Positions 1 through 12,528 of a stretch of DNA of 64,000 bases are shown in pieces. The position numbers were made by a program, and so were the translations under genes. Within the stretch, counting starts at the first letter, position 1; the number at the start of each line of letters is the position of its first letter. The stretch is from Pipra filicauda (Eukaryota; Chordata; Aves; Passeriformes; Pipridae), in NCBI RefSeq assembly GCF_003945595.2, contig NW_024104909.1, forward strand, positions 2,719,001 through 2,783,000, in the 5' to 3' direction. Below the pieces are notes generated by a model, which saw only the letters and a program-made list of their open reading frames with translations, searched no databases and was not told the origin of the DNA.

Positions 1-3000
1 TGTAAGGAACACATTTCCATAATAAGGAATTTCCATTTCTAGTGATGAAACATCAGAAGCATCACTGATATATGAGGATCAGGAGCCAAAGAAAGGTTTC
101 AGGTAGTCTGAACAAATAAGACAGTAACTGAAGGGTGTTCATGCAACATTTCTGTAGGATAGCCTTAAAAAAGTTATTTTCACTTACAGGAGCTTAATTG
201 AGTAATTATTGCCCTCTGGGTCAAAAGAAGACTTGCTCCAGCCCTCTCTAATAATCTGCAGATTAGTTGGGGCATTTAAAAAACCAAAAAAAGAAACCCA
301 GCACAAGCAAGCCAACAGACCAGAGCTCTATAATTTTGTCAACTTTTATTTTATTTCATTTTTTTCAGAGATGTGAATAGATATCGAATTGTGCCTGAAA
401 AGTGTGATTGTTTTGTCACTCCTGCTGCACCAAGGGATTTTTATTTTGGCAGTTATCGTTAAGTAAAAACTGCCAGTGAAAGAGTTGAGCTGGAGGAACA
501 TATTTGAAAGATTCCTGCACCAGTCAAACTCGTTTAGCCCCTTAATCCCTTACATTGGCAGTTGAATCCAAGAAAAAATGTAGTGGTGCACAGAGGAGCT
601 ATAAACAAACAAAGCTTGAAGCTCTTGGCACCTTAAAAAAATTGCCTGTTTCTCATAAATACATTGCAATAAAACAATAGCTACTGAACATTAGTGGAGA
701 AAGAAATCAGCCATGAGGAACTCGAAGTGGGTGGCCTTCCAATTGTGGGGAAAAAGCATCAAGAAAGAGGTTGAGATAAATCCTGCAATAAATCCTGGTG
801 GTTTGAATGGTGGAATATTTCTCTTAGCCACTGAGACACTCGGTTCCCTGCAATTTAAAAAGCTTTCTTTGCTTACCCATTATACTACCCCTGCCTTACC
901 ACCCCTTCTTAGCCCTAATTGCTCACATTCTGCAATATTTTTGCTGCAGAATATGGGAAAGAAATAAAATTAGATGTCACATTTGTAAAGTGCAGTGATG
1001 ACAGCAAGGATTCACTCTCATAATTAAGAAAGTTTCACTGTGAATAGTTTGAGTGTCCTGCTAGAAATGCGAAGTGAAGAATTTTTTTTTTGCTGACTTG
1101 ATGCAAATGCCTAAAACTGAAAAAGCATAATTTGAAATTGTTAAGTTTGGCTTGAAATTCTGTTACATTAACATTACACTCCTGTAAAGTACAGACTGAG
1201 GTAGAAATACTGTACAAAATAGATGGCAAAGAGACAAATCAAAGGTCTTTAGTTGGCCACTTTATATATGCAGAAGGTATTTATTGGTGGGAATAACTAT
1301 ATATTTCTATAATTATCTTTTTCAGGAGGTGGAGCGGATAGGTGAGGAATTAAGAGAAAATTGTAGGAGATAAAACAAAATTAAGCTGTTTAAAACTGAA
1401 TTTGCTTGTTATCTTTTGTTCTGTAGTTTGTCTTTCTTTTCATTTAAAATCCCATACGTTGCCCTTTCTGCCATGTGTCATTTAGGTCTACTCATGATGC
1501 TTTTACACCATTTTCTAGATCTCACATCAATAAACTAGTCATTATCAGTTGATGAACACACTGGAAAACTAATTTGTGTGTTTTGTCTGCTGGTGAAACC
1601 TAATTATGAATGCCCAGGATACATTTTCATCGGCCTAAAACTTTCATCATGGTGGCAATGCTAGTTTTTCTTCTTTTTGCCCTCACTTTTGAAGTCAGAT
1701 TGGCATGAGACAGAGAGGGTAACACAGCTGAACTGTGGCTTAGCCAGGGCTTTTCAGTAAATAGGCAAGGCCTGACCAAAGAAGTAGACCAGATGTCACA
1801 TCAGAGAGGAGGATTCTTACTTGTAAATTTAAGAAGCAGTAGAATGAAAGGCTCTAGAGGATAAGATGGATGCATACGGGAGTCTTGCAGCATCTTAAAC
1901 CTCAAGTTACTTCCTTATGCTTAGTAAAGTCTGTGTGGGAAAAGCGTGAGGTGTTGTGTTTGTGTAAGTCACTTCATTTGTGTATAAAGCTACTCCTTGG
2001 GGTGGTTAGTAAAACATATGCTGGTATGCCTGTGAGGTGAGGATGGCAACATCACATCCCATGAGAGCGTGTACTACACACAGTCTTGTTAGCAATAGAA
2101 TTTAAGAAATCCCACGTCTCCAGGCTGCCCCAGGTGAGTTTGCATCCCAAGCTGCATCATTTCCAGAGCACGCTGCGTCCTCCAGCACAGACTCTGCAGG
2201 GCAGGGGAGAGGCTTCCTTTGCACACCCTCCTTCTCCTCCTCCCTGCTCCCTGAGTGAGAACTGGAGGGTGTGAAGGCAAAAACTTTCAGGACATTTGTT
2301 TGCCCTTTATAAAATGTCTGCTAATTTTGAGCAGTTTTGGGGCTTATTTAAATCTGGAAGCAGCACAGACAGCAGCAGTGGTTCTAAATCTGTGTAACTC
2401 TACACTGTGTAGTGAGGTCTCTGATAGCCTGGGACCTTTTGAATGGTGAAGGTGTTCAACACTTAATAATGCCATTTGATGTCACCTCTCAAGATACAGG
2501 ATTTAATTTGTTGTTGTTCTAAGAATGATCCCCATGGAAGCCAATACTGCCAGGGAGGTGTTTGGTAGCTGCTGCAAGAGACTGAAATCCTCCCAGGCAG
2601 TTCATGTGCAACGCAGGCAACAGAATACAGGCAGACCATAATTTGTGATTAATATACCATAATGTATTAATCATGTGCCTCACTGCTATCATCTCTAGAG
2701 ATCAGAGAAATTACCATTTGTTGTGTAAGTGTGAACTAAATAGATAATCCCTATTTACTTTCCAATACTTGGAAAGCACTTAAGTCAGAATGATATTTTA
2801 ATTGTATGGTTTCCATCCGCCATCCAAGGTTTGTTTTGAATTCACTACGTCATAATTTTGTCCTGGAATTCACAGGGGACTTATTTTCACTTACATGAAG
2901 ATCTCTTCATGCTGTTCTGTCAGTGAAAAGGAGACTTAAAGTGGGAGTAAATTACACTAATATCCAGTGCTGTTATATCATCAAAGAGATGTAAAGCTGT

Positions 3001-6000
3001 GTTATTGTAGTTGAACATGATGTCCATCTGCTCACTCAGTTCTCAACAGAAAGAAATTCTCTCCTTAACTAAAAAGGAAGTAAACTGACTTAGATTAATG
3101 GAAATGGCAGTAGTCCTTTTTGTTACACACCTGATTGAAGCCTGTAGAAGAGAATCTGGTACTTTTACCAGTTTCCTGAGCAATGATGTTCCTTGGGAGG
3201 ACTGTATTGCTTCCTCAGTTTAGGCAAAATCTTAGAGCAAAAATTGTGGATGCTCCCTTTGCTGGAGTTTTAGAATAGGGAATGTGTGTGAGTGCCTGCA
3301 TGGGAGTCTGACAGGATGAGAAAAATGAATTATTACTGGTGAGCTACGATGGGTTATTAAAAAGAAGTGCTTGCTTCAGAGAGATATATAATAGTGCATT
3401 TCCAGTTGGATTTCTTAGAAACAAATAAACAACCCCTCAAAACCACAACCCATCAAGAAACAAAACTAATGAGAGAGACCTGTAATGCATTTTAAAAACC
3501 TGTCATTTGGCATTCAAGCACTACATGATAACAGGACAGCTCTTTAAATCCACTTGGGATCCTCCTATCTCCTAGAATTCACTTTAGAATCCAGTGCCAT
3601 CTCTAAATCTGTCTTTTCTGGCTTTAATATTCCACTGTGCTGATTTTCATTGAGACCAGAAATATCTTTTCTTTCATGAAGGATTCCTTTATGAGGCACT
3701 CTTAAAATTTCTGATCTTGATTTTTGGTAGTGCTGACTGATAATCAACCTTTCTTTTTTTCCTAATAAATAATGTCTTTCAGTACAAATATTTTGATTAA
3801 ATTTAGTATTAATTATTACGAATAATATATTTTAGCATCAAAGCCATCACTAATGTTGTAGTATTTGATGTTCTGATTTCCTTTACCATATAAAAGCCTT
3901 CTCTGCGCATGTGAAGCTACGTTATTGGTTTAAAAATAGAAATACATAAATTATGGTACTAAATATTTCACTTTGTCTTTTGTCCTCCGTGTAATTTCAC
4001 AGCTTATTGTAAAGTGACTGTGCTCTGGTTTTGACAAATTTAAATTAAATTCTTAGAGCCAGATGTAGCTGCCAGTGGTGCTAGAAATGTCCAAAGCCAG
4101 CTTCATGAATGAGTCTGGTAACAGTGGTGGGAACTCAGAAGTCAGTGGTTAGTTCTTGGTTTTATTTTAAAAAAATAATTTAATAATACATTCTGGCTGA
4201 GTTAATACTGAGCTTTGGAACGTGAGGAAATAAAATGATTTTGTGATACTTTTAGAAAGTGAACTTTTAGAAAAGAAAGTGTAGGGAAAGCAGATGGTTG
4301 TGCACGTGAGCCTTTGAGAAGGCTCATAGAAAGGTTGCAGTGAGTGAAATAAAGGAAGACAAATTTTCCCCATGTAAGCAAGTTTGGACCAGCAGCAGTT
4401 CTGGCCATGTAAAATTGTGCAAAATATCTCACAAAAAGTTATATTCATTTAAGTCTCTGGTCTTTACCTTTTTGTAACCATGGCCAATAGTAACAAAAGT
4501 GAATTTGCAGGTCCTGGAATGGTGCACTGGTTCCTTTTGGTCCGTGCTTTCCATTGCAGTCAGTGCGAAATCAGGATCTCAAAACCAGCACGTGGAAGGA
4601 AGAAAGTGAGAGGGAAAGAGCAACTCCTTTCATTATTTTATTCACTAATTGGGTTTAATTTTCAGCATAGCTATTTTGGTCCATGAATTTCTGGCTTCAT
4701 GCTCCCCTTGTTTAAAAGAAATTATCTCAACACAGCTGTTTGCTTTTATGAGTAGGCATTTTTTGGTTTGGACTACTTAAATCTTTCTGTCTTCAGCTTT
4801 TAACTTTGGTAAAATGGTTTTATGCATCAGCTTGAATTCTTGTTTCCTTGGATAATTAAAGTAGGATTGTCTGTGGAGCAGGAGCTACAGAAAAGAGTAG
4901 CAGTGTGTAGTAGTGTGGCCTTTATTTCTCTGTCACACACTTGTTTTCATTTGTATTTTTTTGCTTCTGTTTTCTTAGTGAACTTCAGGAAACTGGAGCA
5001 AAAACAGTATAAAAAGAAAAGTCAGTTCAGGAATATATAAACCTTACTTACTTTATATTCCAACACAAATTTTAGCACTCTGCTTAAGAAAAAATGTGGA
5101 GGAAGACTAAATTTACTGTGTATTCTTAAACATCCCACCCTTTTTAACTGAAGCAGTTGTGCTGAGAGCTTGGTTGTTTGGTAAGCAAGCATTTGCAGGC
5201 CTGCAAAGTGAGGGGTGGTGGAGAGGAAACACCCTCCATGTGAATCCCATACAAGAAATGAAAAAGGAGAGTGAGAAGAGTGATAACTTTGTGCAGTTTA
5301 AAAGCAGCAAGTAGGTAAAGCCCTACTAAATCAATAATTTTTCACTAGAGATTTACATTGTTTTTAACAGAAAGACTTGAAATTTAATTCTGTGATTAGA
5401 GATGCTATTATAATATAAAATTAAGTGGTCCTCTGAAACAGTATAATGTCATTGTCCAGAGATTCCACTAGATGTTGTGGAGAAAATACAGAGTTCTACA
5501 AATCTATATTTTATCTTGTATAATGTTCACTAAAGCTTTACAGCAGGCTTAATCAGTTGGACATGAATTAATGATGGTTATCAAACAAAAAATAATGAAT
5601 TCCAAATAAATACTTATTGCATAATTGAAGTCACAAGAATTTTCTATGAATAAAATATATTTGTATTTACAATGCATAAATTCAGTTGTGAAACTGTTGG
5701 CCATAAACAGCTTTCTGATGAAAGTATTGATGAGCTCTGTTAAATTAGTAATAGCTTGAATACATTTCTTAATTATGTCACCAACTTTGTGTACAGGAAT
5801 GTTGTTTTTGAAGTGAATTGGCTGCCATTTATTTAGTCTGGACTAGGGGAACAAAGTGGTGGGATGTTTTTATTTTTAACCTCTCATATTTACTCAAGAG
5901 CCGCAGTTAAGGATAGAATGTTTTGGATTAGTCTTTTTGTGTTTATATATGCAGTGGATGTTATGCAGTTTACTTCTACTTTGCCAAAGACAATTTAGAT

Positions 6001-6420
6001 AATATTTTTGTCAATGCAATAATTAGCACAGATTCACATGTGTTGCAGAAAGTGTAAATATGCTACTCTGGACCTTCTCAAAGAGCAAGACACAATATAC
6101 CAGAGAGCATCACGAATGTTACAGTATTAACAGAAAAGTCTTTAAGTTTTAAAAACAAACAAACAAAGCTAGAATTTGGGGATACTAAGGGGTCATTCTG
6201 GAGCCATCAGAGTAATCTTATGCAAGAGAGACTATTAATTCTCTGGAAACATTCACCATTTAAAAAGGGAAGGCTCAGAAGAACAGCACTTTTGCTGTGT
6301 ACAGGTTTCTGGGAGATCATGCTGTGCTGTTTAGTGACCTGGGAGAGAAATGATTTCCAGACCTAGATGCACTTTGAGACTGGGTTAGTGTGGGAACTTT
6401 GTAAACCACATCATCTTTTT
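1..6420. other. AT-rich noncoding stretch, no gene recognised
   Basis: All six frames are broken by frequent stops; the longest open stretches are under 100 codons and resemble no family I know. There is no CpG-rich promoter-like patch and no recognisable repeat family. The one structured element I noted is an inverted repeat at 2646-2673 with TGATTAATA/TATTAATCA arms. The composition fits avian intergenic or intronic DNA. I cannot tell from the sequence which it is. Confidence 0.7.
2646..2673. repeat. Short inverted repeat with 9-bp arms
   Basis: The arms TGATTAATA (2646-2654) and TATTAATCA (2665-2673) are exact reverse complements separated by 10 bases. Each arm contains a TTAAT core, so the element could also be read as two opposed homeodomain-type sites. 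At this AT content such a match can arise by chance. Confidence 0.5.
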
Positions 6421-6500
6421 GCACATCAGTTTGCTATTCCTAAAATGAGAATAACTCTTACCTCCACAGCTGGGACAGTGTGAAGTTCATATAACATTTT
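6421..6500 (+). mobile_element. Probable ancient MIR (CORE-SINE) remnant
   Basis: The stretch follows the 3' half of the MIR consensus in order: a CAGTTT...CC block, TAAAATGAGAATAA (consensus TAAAATGGGGATAA), TTACCTCCACAG (consensus CTACCTCATAGG), then a TG-rich segment leading to an AT-rich tail. Several short blocks in the right order and spacing make chance unlikely, but divergence is high. MIR remnants are known at low copy in birds as inheritance from the amniote ancestor. The assignment rests on consensus memory, not an alignment score. Confidence 0.55.
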
Positions 6501-6834
6501 TAATCCATCAAGCTGAGCAACCCTCAGTCACTGCAGTGCTAGTTTCTGAAAGATGATTTGACTGCTTCCAGTTGAATTAGCATCACACAATGGATGTGAA
6601 ATTTGGTTTTTAATGTGTGTTGAGCATAAACCACCCCCTGCTTTGGAAGCAGTGTTATCACTGTTGCTATCCTTATCTGAGAGCCCTGGTTATGGCCCAT
6701 AGGAAAATCCTTCTTGCAAAAGGCTCTGAAAGAGAAACAGATAAGTAGAAAAGCAAGGAAGTGCAAGTGCACGATAGGCAGAAACCTCAACTTGTCAGCA
6801 GTCTTATTATGTCTTGCTCTTCTTTTTTCCTCAG

Positions 6835-6919
6835 CAAATGGGAAGTCTCAGGAGATAATTATGGAACAAACAATGAGCCTTGTCGGTGGGAGCCACCCCT
6901 AAGTGAGAAGTACAAAATG
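6835..6919 (+). CDS. Candidate internal coding exon, gene unidentified
   Basis: This 85-nt stretch has the form of an internal exon. It is preceded by a long pyrimidine tract ending in CCTCAG (acceptor AG at 6833-6834) and followed by ATG|GTAAGT (donor GT at 6920-6921). The frame starting at 6836 is open throughout: 28 codons, including WEVSGDNYG and PCRWEPPL, hydrophilic with two Trp and one Cys. That would give a phase-1 upstream boundary (one leftover base) and a clean codon boundary downstream. The other two frames are shorter or contain stops. I do not recognise the peptide and saw no partner exons, so the gene is unknown. A chance pairing of splice-like signals, or a noncoding exon, remains possible. 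Confidence 0.33.
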
Positions 6920-7805
6920 GTAAGTGTTCAAAGGTGCTTGTTTAAAAATGTTTGTGAGATGGGTTAAAAGGTGCCTGGAGGCAAAGTGTGATGGATGGGA
7001 AATGAAGAGAGGCTGGGATCATGGGAACAGGCAGCAAAGTTAGAGCAGAAGTGCAAAGGAACTTGTCTCTGATGGGGTAACCAGCCTGAAGAATATAGAC
7101 TGGATTTTATGTCCATCTGTGACAGCACCAGCCTATGGATGTCAGGGGGAATACACATTCTCCTTTGTGAGCCCTTAGGGAACAGGTGATGTCCTGAATT
7201 TTCCAACAGAAATGCAGGCATTAATTTTCCTTATTGCTCTCTTAACACCCAGAAAAAAAAAAAATCTAAAGTATGAAACTATGTAAGGACAAATATTTGA
7301 ATGAGTGGATGAAGGGCAGAATGAAAGACAGTGCTCCATGTAGGCAATCACTGTGTGCCATCAAAGGTACATCCACCTGTGGAGTGGGATCTGATGCTCC
7401 ATTGGGCTTCATGCTCCTCTTAACAACCTCAAGCGATTTCACTGCACTTGCACCAAAATCCCAGTGGAAGCACTGCAAGAAGTGCTTGTGATTTCTGAAA
7501 ATTGTGACCCACTCTCTTGAAACCTCAAAGCAGCAGAGCACCCTCTGTAGAAATGTTGAAACCTTTCAAGTTACAGTTCTGCCTTTGGTCTATCAAAGAA
7601 TTTCCAGATCAGGTCCAAGGAATAAATTCTCTGGAGAAGTGATAAAATTCTTCATCTTGCACATTTAAAATTTACCAGGAAAAAAGCATAAGAAACATAC
7701 AGTGAAGGATAGTAGTATGTTAGGTGGTATTTCCACAGTTCTTCTTCCTTTTTTTGTATTTTATAAAGGTTTTTTAAAGGCATGAATATAAAGAATACAG
7801 CTTAC

Positions 7806-7831
7806 CTGCTTCAACTCTATTTTATGTTTCA
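7806..7831 (-). other. Microexon-like element, 26 nt, minus strand
   Basis: Read on the minus strand, a pyrimidine-rich run ending CTTACCTAG precedes 26 bases beginning TGAAACATAAAA and ending GAAGCAG, followed at once by GTAAGC. Both flanks match vertebrate splice consensus well. The length is not a multiple of three, so including it would shift a reading frame. The two signals also lie in inverted-repeat segments CTTACCT (7801-7807) and AGGTAAG (7834-7840), which could by itself create the appearance of paired sites. Confidence 0.13.
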
Positions 7832-9417
7832 CTAGGTAAGAAAAGTTCAGAAAGATAAAATTGAGAGTGTTTTGGTTGTTTATTTTTTTCTTTTGCTTAC
7901 AATAATGACAAATTAAAATGAGATTTACAGTACTGTTTAAAACCCTGATCCACCTAGTCTTGGATGGTTTTTCTGACAGAGGCCAGCACTTGATGCCTGG
8001 AGAGAGCTGGAGAGCTTCCCACTCAACAGTTCTAGTAAAATCTGTTTTCCAAATAAATACTTTCAACAATTGAACCAGCTAACATGCAGAAATAGCTTCA
8101 TTTTTTGTCATAAGATCTGCAACATTTAGGTCATACTTAGACCAAGGACAAAGAAACAGTCAGATTTTCACTTTATTGCCCCTATTTCATCAGTAGCAGG
8201 AGTAGGTCAGAACAATTACAGTATGTCTCATAAAACTGTCTGCCTCCCTACTCTGCAACTTGATTATTCTGTATAAATTTTCAACTGAAACTGTAAAATC
8301 TGCAATATTTATACTGTGACATGAAGCTGCAATGATATGAAACCTCTCCATTCCCTTATGCTGTGTCTGACCACAAAAGAATTGAGATTTTGAGTAGATT
8401 TTGCTCTTTACAATCTGTAAGAAAATAACACAGACTTTATCCGTTACAGATCTGTTTTATAGTACCATGTTATTTTAAAGTTACATAATATTTTTTGTCA
8501 TACCCACGTGAAAGAATCATTAAAACAAACTGCAGCAATATCTGTGGGTTAGATTCTGAAGAGAAAAATGACACCACACAAAATATTCTTTAGAACTTAG
8601 CAAGAACACGACTATTTTAGGACCTGAAAACAGCAAACTTTTACATCCTTGTGGCAGTGCCAGTTGTGTTCTGTTTTTCAAATGTTGTCAAAAATTATAA
8701 AGCATAAAAGCTTTCAAGCACTGAAGATTAATCCTCCCTCCCAGAAAGATATAGATTGTAGTCAAATTCTATAAACCTCATTTTGCTTCTAGCTACATAT
8801 TTTTAAGTATAATTCTGAAGCAATATCAAAGCAGATGGTGCAACAGCAGCATTGAAAAAGCATTTGGTGTATTGTAAGTGTCAGGTTAGAATTCACAACC
8901 TGATGAATTGCCCACAAGTTCAGTGCTAAAATGGTGCCGTTTCTGTTTTAAAATAACTAAGTTGGAAACTATTTTCAGAACTATAATTAAAATAAAAAAG
9001 AAAATAAATAACCCATATGTCCCTTGTTGTTCTTAAATATTTAAGTGTCAACTGGAATTGTGAAAGCAAGTGTTATGTGGATTGTATTGCTGTAAAGCTT
9101 TCCATTTGTGCAAAATTTTCATGCTGTGTGAACAGTGTTTTCCAAGACCTTTGCAGCTGGTATTGTCAGCATATGCCATAGATTGGAGCTTTACATAATA
9201 CTTCAGGAGCAAACACACTTGGCTTTGAAGGAAACTTTGTTTTAAAGGGAGCAAATTCTCAACAATATCACTGGCTGGAAGCAGAGAAATCTTCCTGAGG
9301 TGATGGATAAAAATTGACCTTTCTAACTATGAATAATGTCAAGTGCTGAAGCCATTAAAGTTCAGTTTCCTCACAACTATAAGGCTACATGATGCTATTT
9401 TATACTTCTATTCAGGG

Positions 9418-9430
9418 AAAAAAAAAAAAA
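9418..9430 (+). repeat. Poly-A run
   Basis: Thirteen consecutive A residues. No retroposon body with flanking duplications was recognised upstream, so it is best treated as a simple homopolymer. Confidence 0.9.
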
Positions 9431-9639
9431 GGTTAGGATTTCTTTCATACTATAGATAAGAGGAGACAGCTCCCATTTAGCTGGCAATTCCCACAAAGAA
9501 ATTTGAGGTTTTATACCCCTACTTCAGTGCCAGAGGATTCATGGACCTTCATTTAGAAGCTGGGAAGATGGAGGGCTGTAAGAAACTCTGGAATAAGAAG
9601 TTTCCAGAGAACAAGAAACTGCTTATTCTGAAGTTTCTC

Positions 9640-10290
9640 TGCTCTCCTTGTTAGGGAGAGAATCCCCCACTGGCAGCTCAGTGGCAGAAGCCCTGTGTGA
9701 ATTTGCCATCTGACAGGCTCTGACAGCATCGGTTACCCTGTCAATGATAATGCAGCGAGGAATCGTCTTTGGGAGGGGAGCCAGGCATTGATTTGTTTCT
9801 GGAGCTATGCTGGTTCATTGGCAGCCCTGTGGGCTTTGGGAGACTTGGAAACACAAAGCCTCTAAACGTGCTGCCCTGCTGGAGCAGATGCTTTTGTAAC
9901 GGCAACCAACGCCCTGTGTCACTGGTGTGCTCAGCACTGGTGCTGCTGGTCTCTGGGATGGTGGTGATGAGAGCACGTGGGTCCTCAGGCTGGGTTTGCT
10001 GAGTTACTTCCATATTTCAGCTGTGCCTCTGCTTCTCCCCTGCTCTGAGAGCTCTTGGAGGGCTTAGCTTGTTGTTATCTTTTTATTGTTCAGTGTGACT
10101 TGGAGATGTGCTTTATGAGAGGAAGACAACTACCTCAGTGGCTTTGGACAGTTATCAGCAGGCTGAGGCATCACTTACACAAAGTGCTACACTTCAGTAG
10201 TAAAGCTTCAGTATTCAGTAATTGCACTTCAGTCATAAAACTTCCCAACCAGTTTGAGGACTCTGATGCATCTGCAGTCTAAGTGGAAAG
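9640..10290. other. GC-richer noncoding patch with open frames on both strands
   Basis: This patch is richer in G and C than its surroundings and carries overlapping open frames on both strands of 75-90 codons (9741-10013 minus, 9769-10002 plus, 10055-10282 plus). Simultaneous openness on both strands reflects fewer stop codons at higher GC rather than coding. No domain, signal peptide or splice pair convinced me. A noncoding exon or regulatory element cannot be excluded. Confidence 0.5.
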
Positions 10291-10779
10291 GCAGTGGCAT
10301 TGCAAGTCATCAGGTGTATCCCAGAGGTGGGTGATGAGACTGATCCTTCTGCTGTACAGAATGATGGGGAGTGTTCTCCTGTACAGTTTTGTATGGTTTC
10401 CACTATGTTGACCCATGGAGAAGGCAGCTGCTTCCCAAGAGACTAGAAAAAATGAGATGCCTAGCTAGAAGTGTTCCGCTGAATGACAGGTTTATGGCTA
10501 TAAACATACTACATGAGGCATATTGTTTGAAAGAGATCTGAAATAAAACAAAAAAATCAAATTCCAAAGTGAGGAAAAGACAAAAGGGGGGGCTCTTTGT
10601 ACATGAGTGAGTTTTTTTCTCCTGCTATGAAGCAGAGCTGATGTTTAATCAAAACTTCAGTGAATTTAATATACACTGTAGGTGTTTTAGTACCTATAAC
10701 CTTATTTCTTGCTTGGTTTCTTGAAAGGAAAATAACCTCTCCTAGGATTTGTTTTTAATGAAATGTAGGTAATATGTTT

Positions 10780-10970
10780 TCTGAGCCTACGAGGGTGATG
10801 CCGTGAGGCTGCTCTGGGAGGGAGTGCAGGGAGTCCTTTCCCATCTGTCCTTCAAAAACACTGGCCCTGTGAAATCACCCTGTGAGCAGGTGCCCCTGTC
10901 TGGGTCAGTGCTGCTGGCAGGCTCTGCTCTGCTCCTGGGCAGGGCAGAGAAGCTCTTGGTGTAGTGGAGT
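10780..10970. other. GC-rich noncoding patch
   Basis: A locally GC-rich segment, rich in CTG/CAGG words, lies between AT-rich flanks upstream of the first CR1 copy. No repeat family, reading frame or promoter element was recognised in it. Confidence 0.4.
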
Positions 10971-11189
10971 GTGTGTTACCTCAAAAATTGCTAACCAGGA
11001 GGTAGGAAAACATTGTTTCTCCTCCTTCCTCTGGGATAAGTCACTGCTTTTCTAATTAACTAAATGTAGTCTTAGCAGAAAGCTTGAAAATTATCTGCAT
11101 CTTTGTTTATGTCCTTCAGAGCTCAGTATTTAAATTACCAGTAGTGCTGAGCAAAGACGTGACGAAGGAGATGTTTGTACATGGTTTAC

Positions 11190-11475
11190 ACAGAATCACA
11201 GAACGAGCTGAGTTGGAAGGGACCCACAAGGATCATCGAGTTCAACTCCTGGCCCTGCACAGGGCCATCCCCAAGAGTCACACCATGAGCCTGAGAGTCT
11301 CATCCAAATGCTGCTTGAGCTCTGGCAGCCTTGGTGCTGTGCCCACTGCCCTGGGGAGCCTGTTCAGTGCCCAACCACCCTCTGGGTGAAGAACCTCTCT
11401 CCAATATCCAACGTAAACCTCCCCTGACACAACTTCAGGCCTTTCCCTTTGGTTCTGTCCATGGTCACCACAGAC
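11190..11475 (-). mobile_element. CR1 LINE, 5'-truncated copy (3' end)
   Basis: Read on the plus strand the copy starts with ACAGAATCACAGAA, the reverse complement of the CR1 3' terminal repeat. It continues with GAGTTGGAAGGGACCC, GATCATCGAGTTCAACTCC, CCTGGGGAGCCTGTTCAG, CACCCTCTGGGTGAAGAAC and AACCTCCCCTGACACAACTT, ending near ATGGTCACCACAG. These are the CR1 3' UTR and the end of its reverse transcriptase region. The element is oriented minus and is heavily 5' truncated, as most avian CR1 copies are. The open frames overlapping it on both strands are repeat shadows, not genes. The left edge is sharp; the right edge is uncertain by tens of bases. Confidence 0.95.
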
Positions 11476-12257
11476 TTGCACCCGACACACCGCAGACTTC
11501 TGCAGTTCCACCCTGCGCTGGGTGTGGAGGGTTTGCCTGACTTTAGCTGTGAATGGGCTGAGGAAGGTACCCAGACCCGATATCACAGGAATTGCAGTCC
11601 AAATACTTTTTTTTGGCTTCAGAAATTAAAACAGGAATGTGCATTGTTAACTTATGTGCAACTGTGAGCTCACAAGAGGTTTGTGTATTTGTGCAGGAAA
11701 GATGAGTTTCTACTTAGCAGCGAGACTCGAGCTGGCACTACCTAAGAAAGGTATTCTTAAGGTGTTCCTGTTACAGCATGAATGCTCAAGCAGTGTAATG
11801 TAGGATTTGTTTACTTTTAGCTTACATAGCTGAAATTTTTATGGAATCCTGGTGTTCTACACTTTCCTGGCCTTCTGAGGTTGATGTTGAAAATAACCTC
11901 AGCATTTACAAAAAGCCTGAAAATTTCCAAGCGAATTAAGGGATTTTTCAACTGATGTGGAGATGAATAATGGTTTGGGTATGTTTTAGGGGGTCTGTAG
12001 TTATTTCCCTCCCTCTACTTTTGATATGTTTGTTGTGATGGAAAAGTTGTTGTCAGACAGCTGATAGGCAGGTTGTTGCTGATGAGAGGACAGAGCTGAC
12101 ACTATACTTGAGAGAATGTCACCAGTGTTAATTATCCTCATCAGCATGACCAGAATCAAAGGGGAGAGTGAACAAACCAATTATTCTTGATACTTTTCTG
12201 CTACCTGAAGGTCCTGGAATGGAACACAGCTGCTTGTGGTGCTCACTGATGGCCTGC

Positions 12258-12291
12258 CTTCTTTTTTAGCTGTTTCTAAGCTAAAAAGAAG
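12258..12291. repeat. Stem-loop with 13-bp arms and one bulge
   Basis: The left arm CTTCTTTTTTAGCT (12258-12271) pairs with AGCTAAAAAGAAG (12279-12291), leaving one extra T bulged and a 7-base loop. The stem is too short for a typical microRNA precursor and pairing does not extend outward. It may be a chance inverted repeat or the remnant of a small inverted duplication. Confidence 0.6.
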
Positions 12292-12528
12292 TGAGGAACA
12301 TGCCCTTAGTGATCTCAGTTGTGACACACTCCATTATATTTGGATGTATTATGTCTTCAGATGATGCTAATAGGTGATATCTAAACCCAGGACAATTCTG
12401 TAGTGCATAACCAAGGGAAAGCAACGCTTCCCAATGCTCTGGTCCTGTCACAAAATGAAAATACTTGGAAGGCTTTGCTTAAACTTCCCTACACCAAGAG
12501 TCTCACGCCGCTCCTGTGCTCGGGGTTA

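Larger units (their letters stand above)
6920..9600. other. AT-rich noncoding stretch after the candidate exon
   Basis: No gene recognised. It would be the downstream intron if the exon at 6835-6919 is real. It contains a microexon-like element on the minus strand (7806-7831) and a 13-base A run (9418-9430). The open frame opposite 7761-8069 (102 codons on the minus strand) is lysine/isoleucine-rich, as AT-rich noncoding DNA typically translates, and shows no domain. Confidence 0.65.

Noticed and set aside
11278..11586. 102-codon minus and overlapping plus open frames
   Set aside because: They lie largely within the truncated CR1 copy and are shadows of the repeat.
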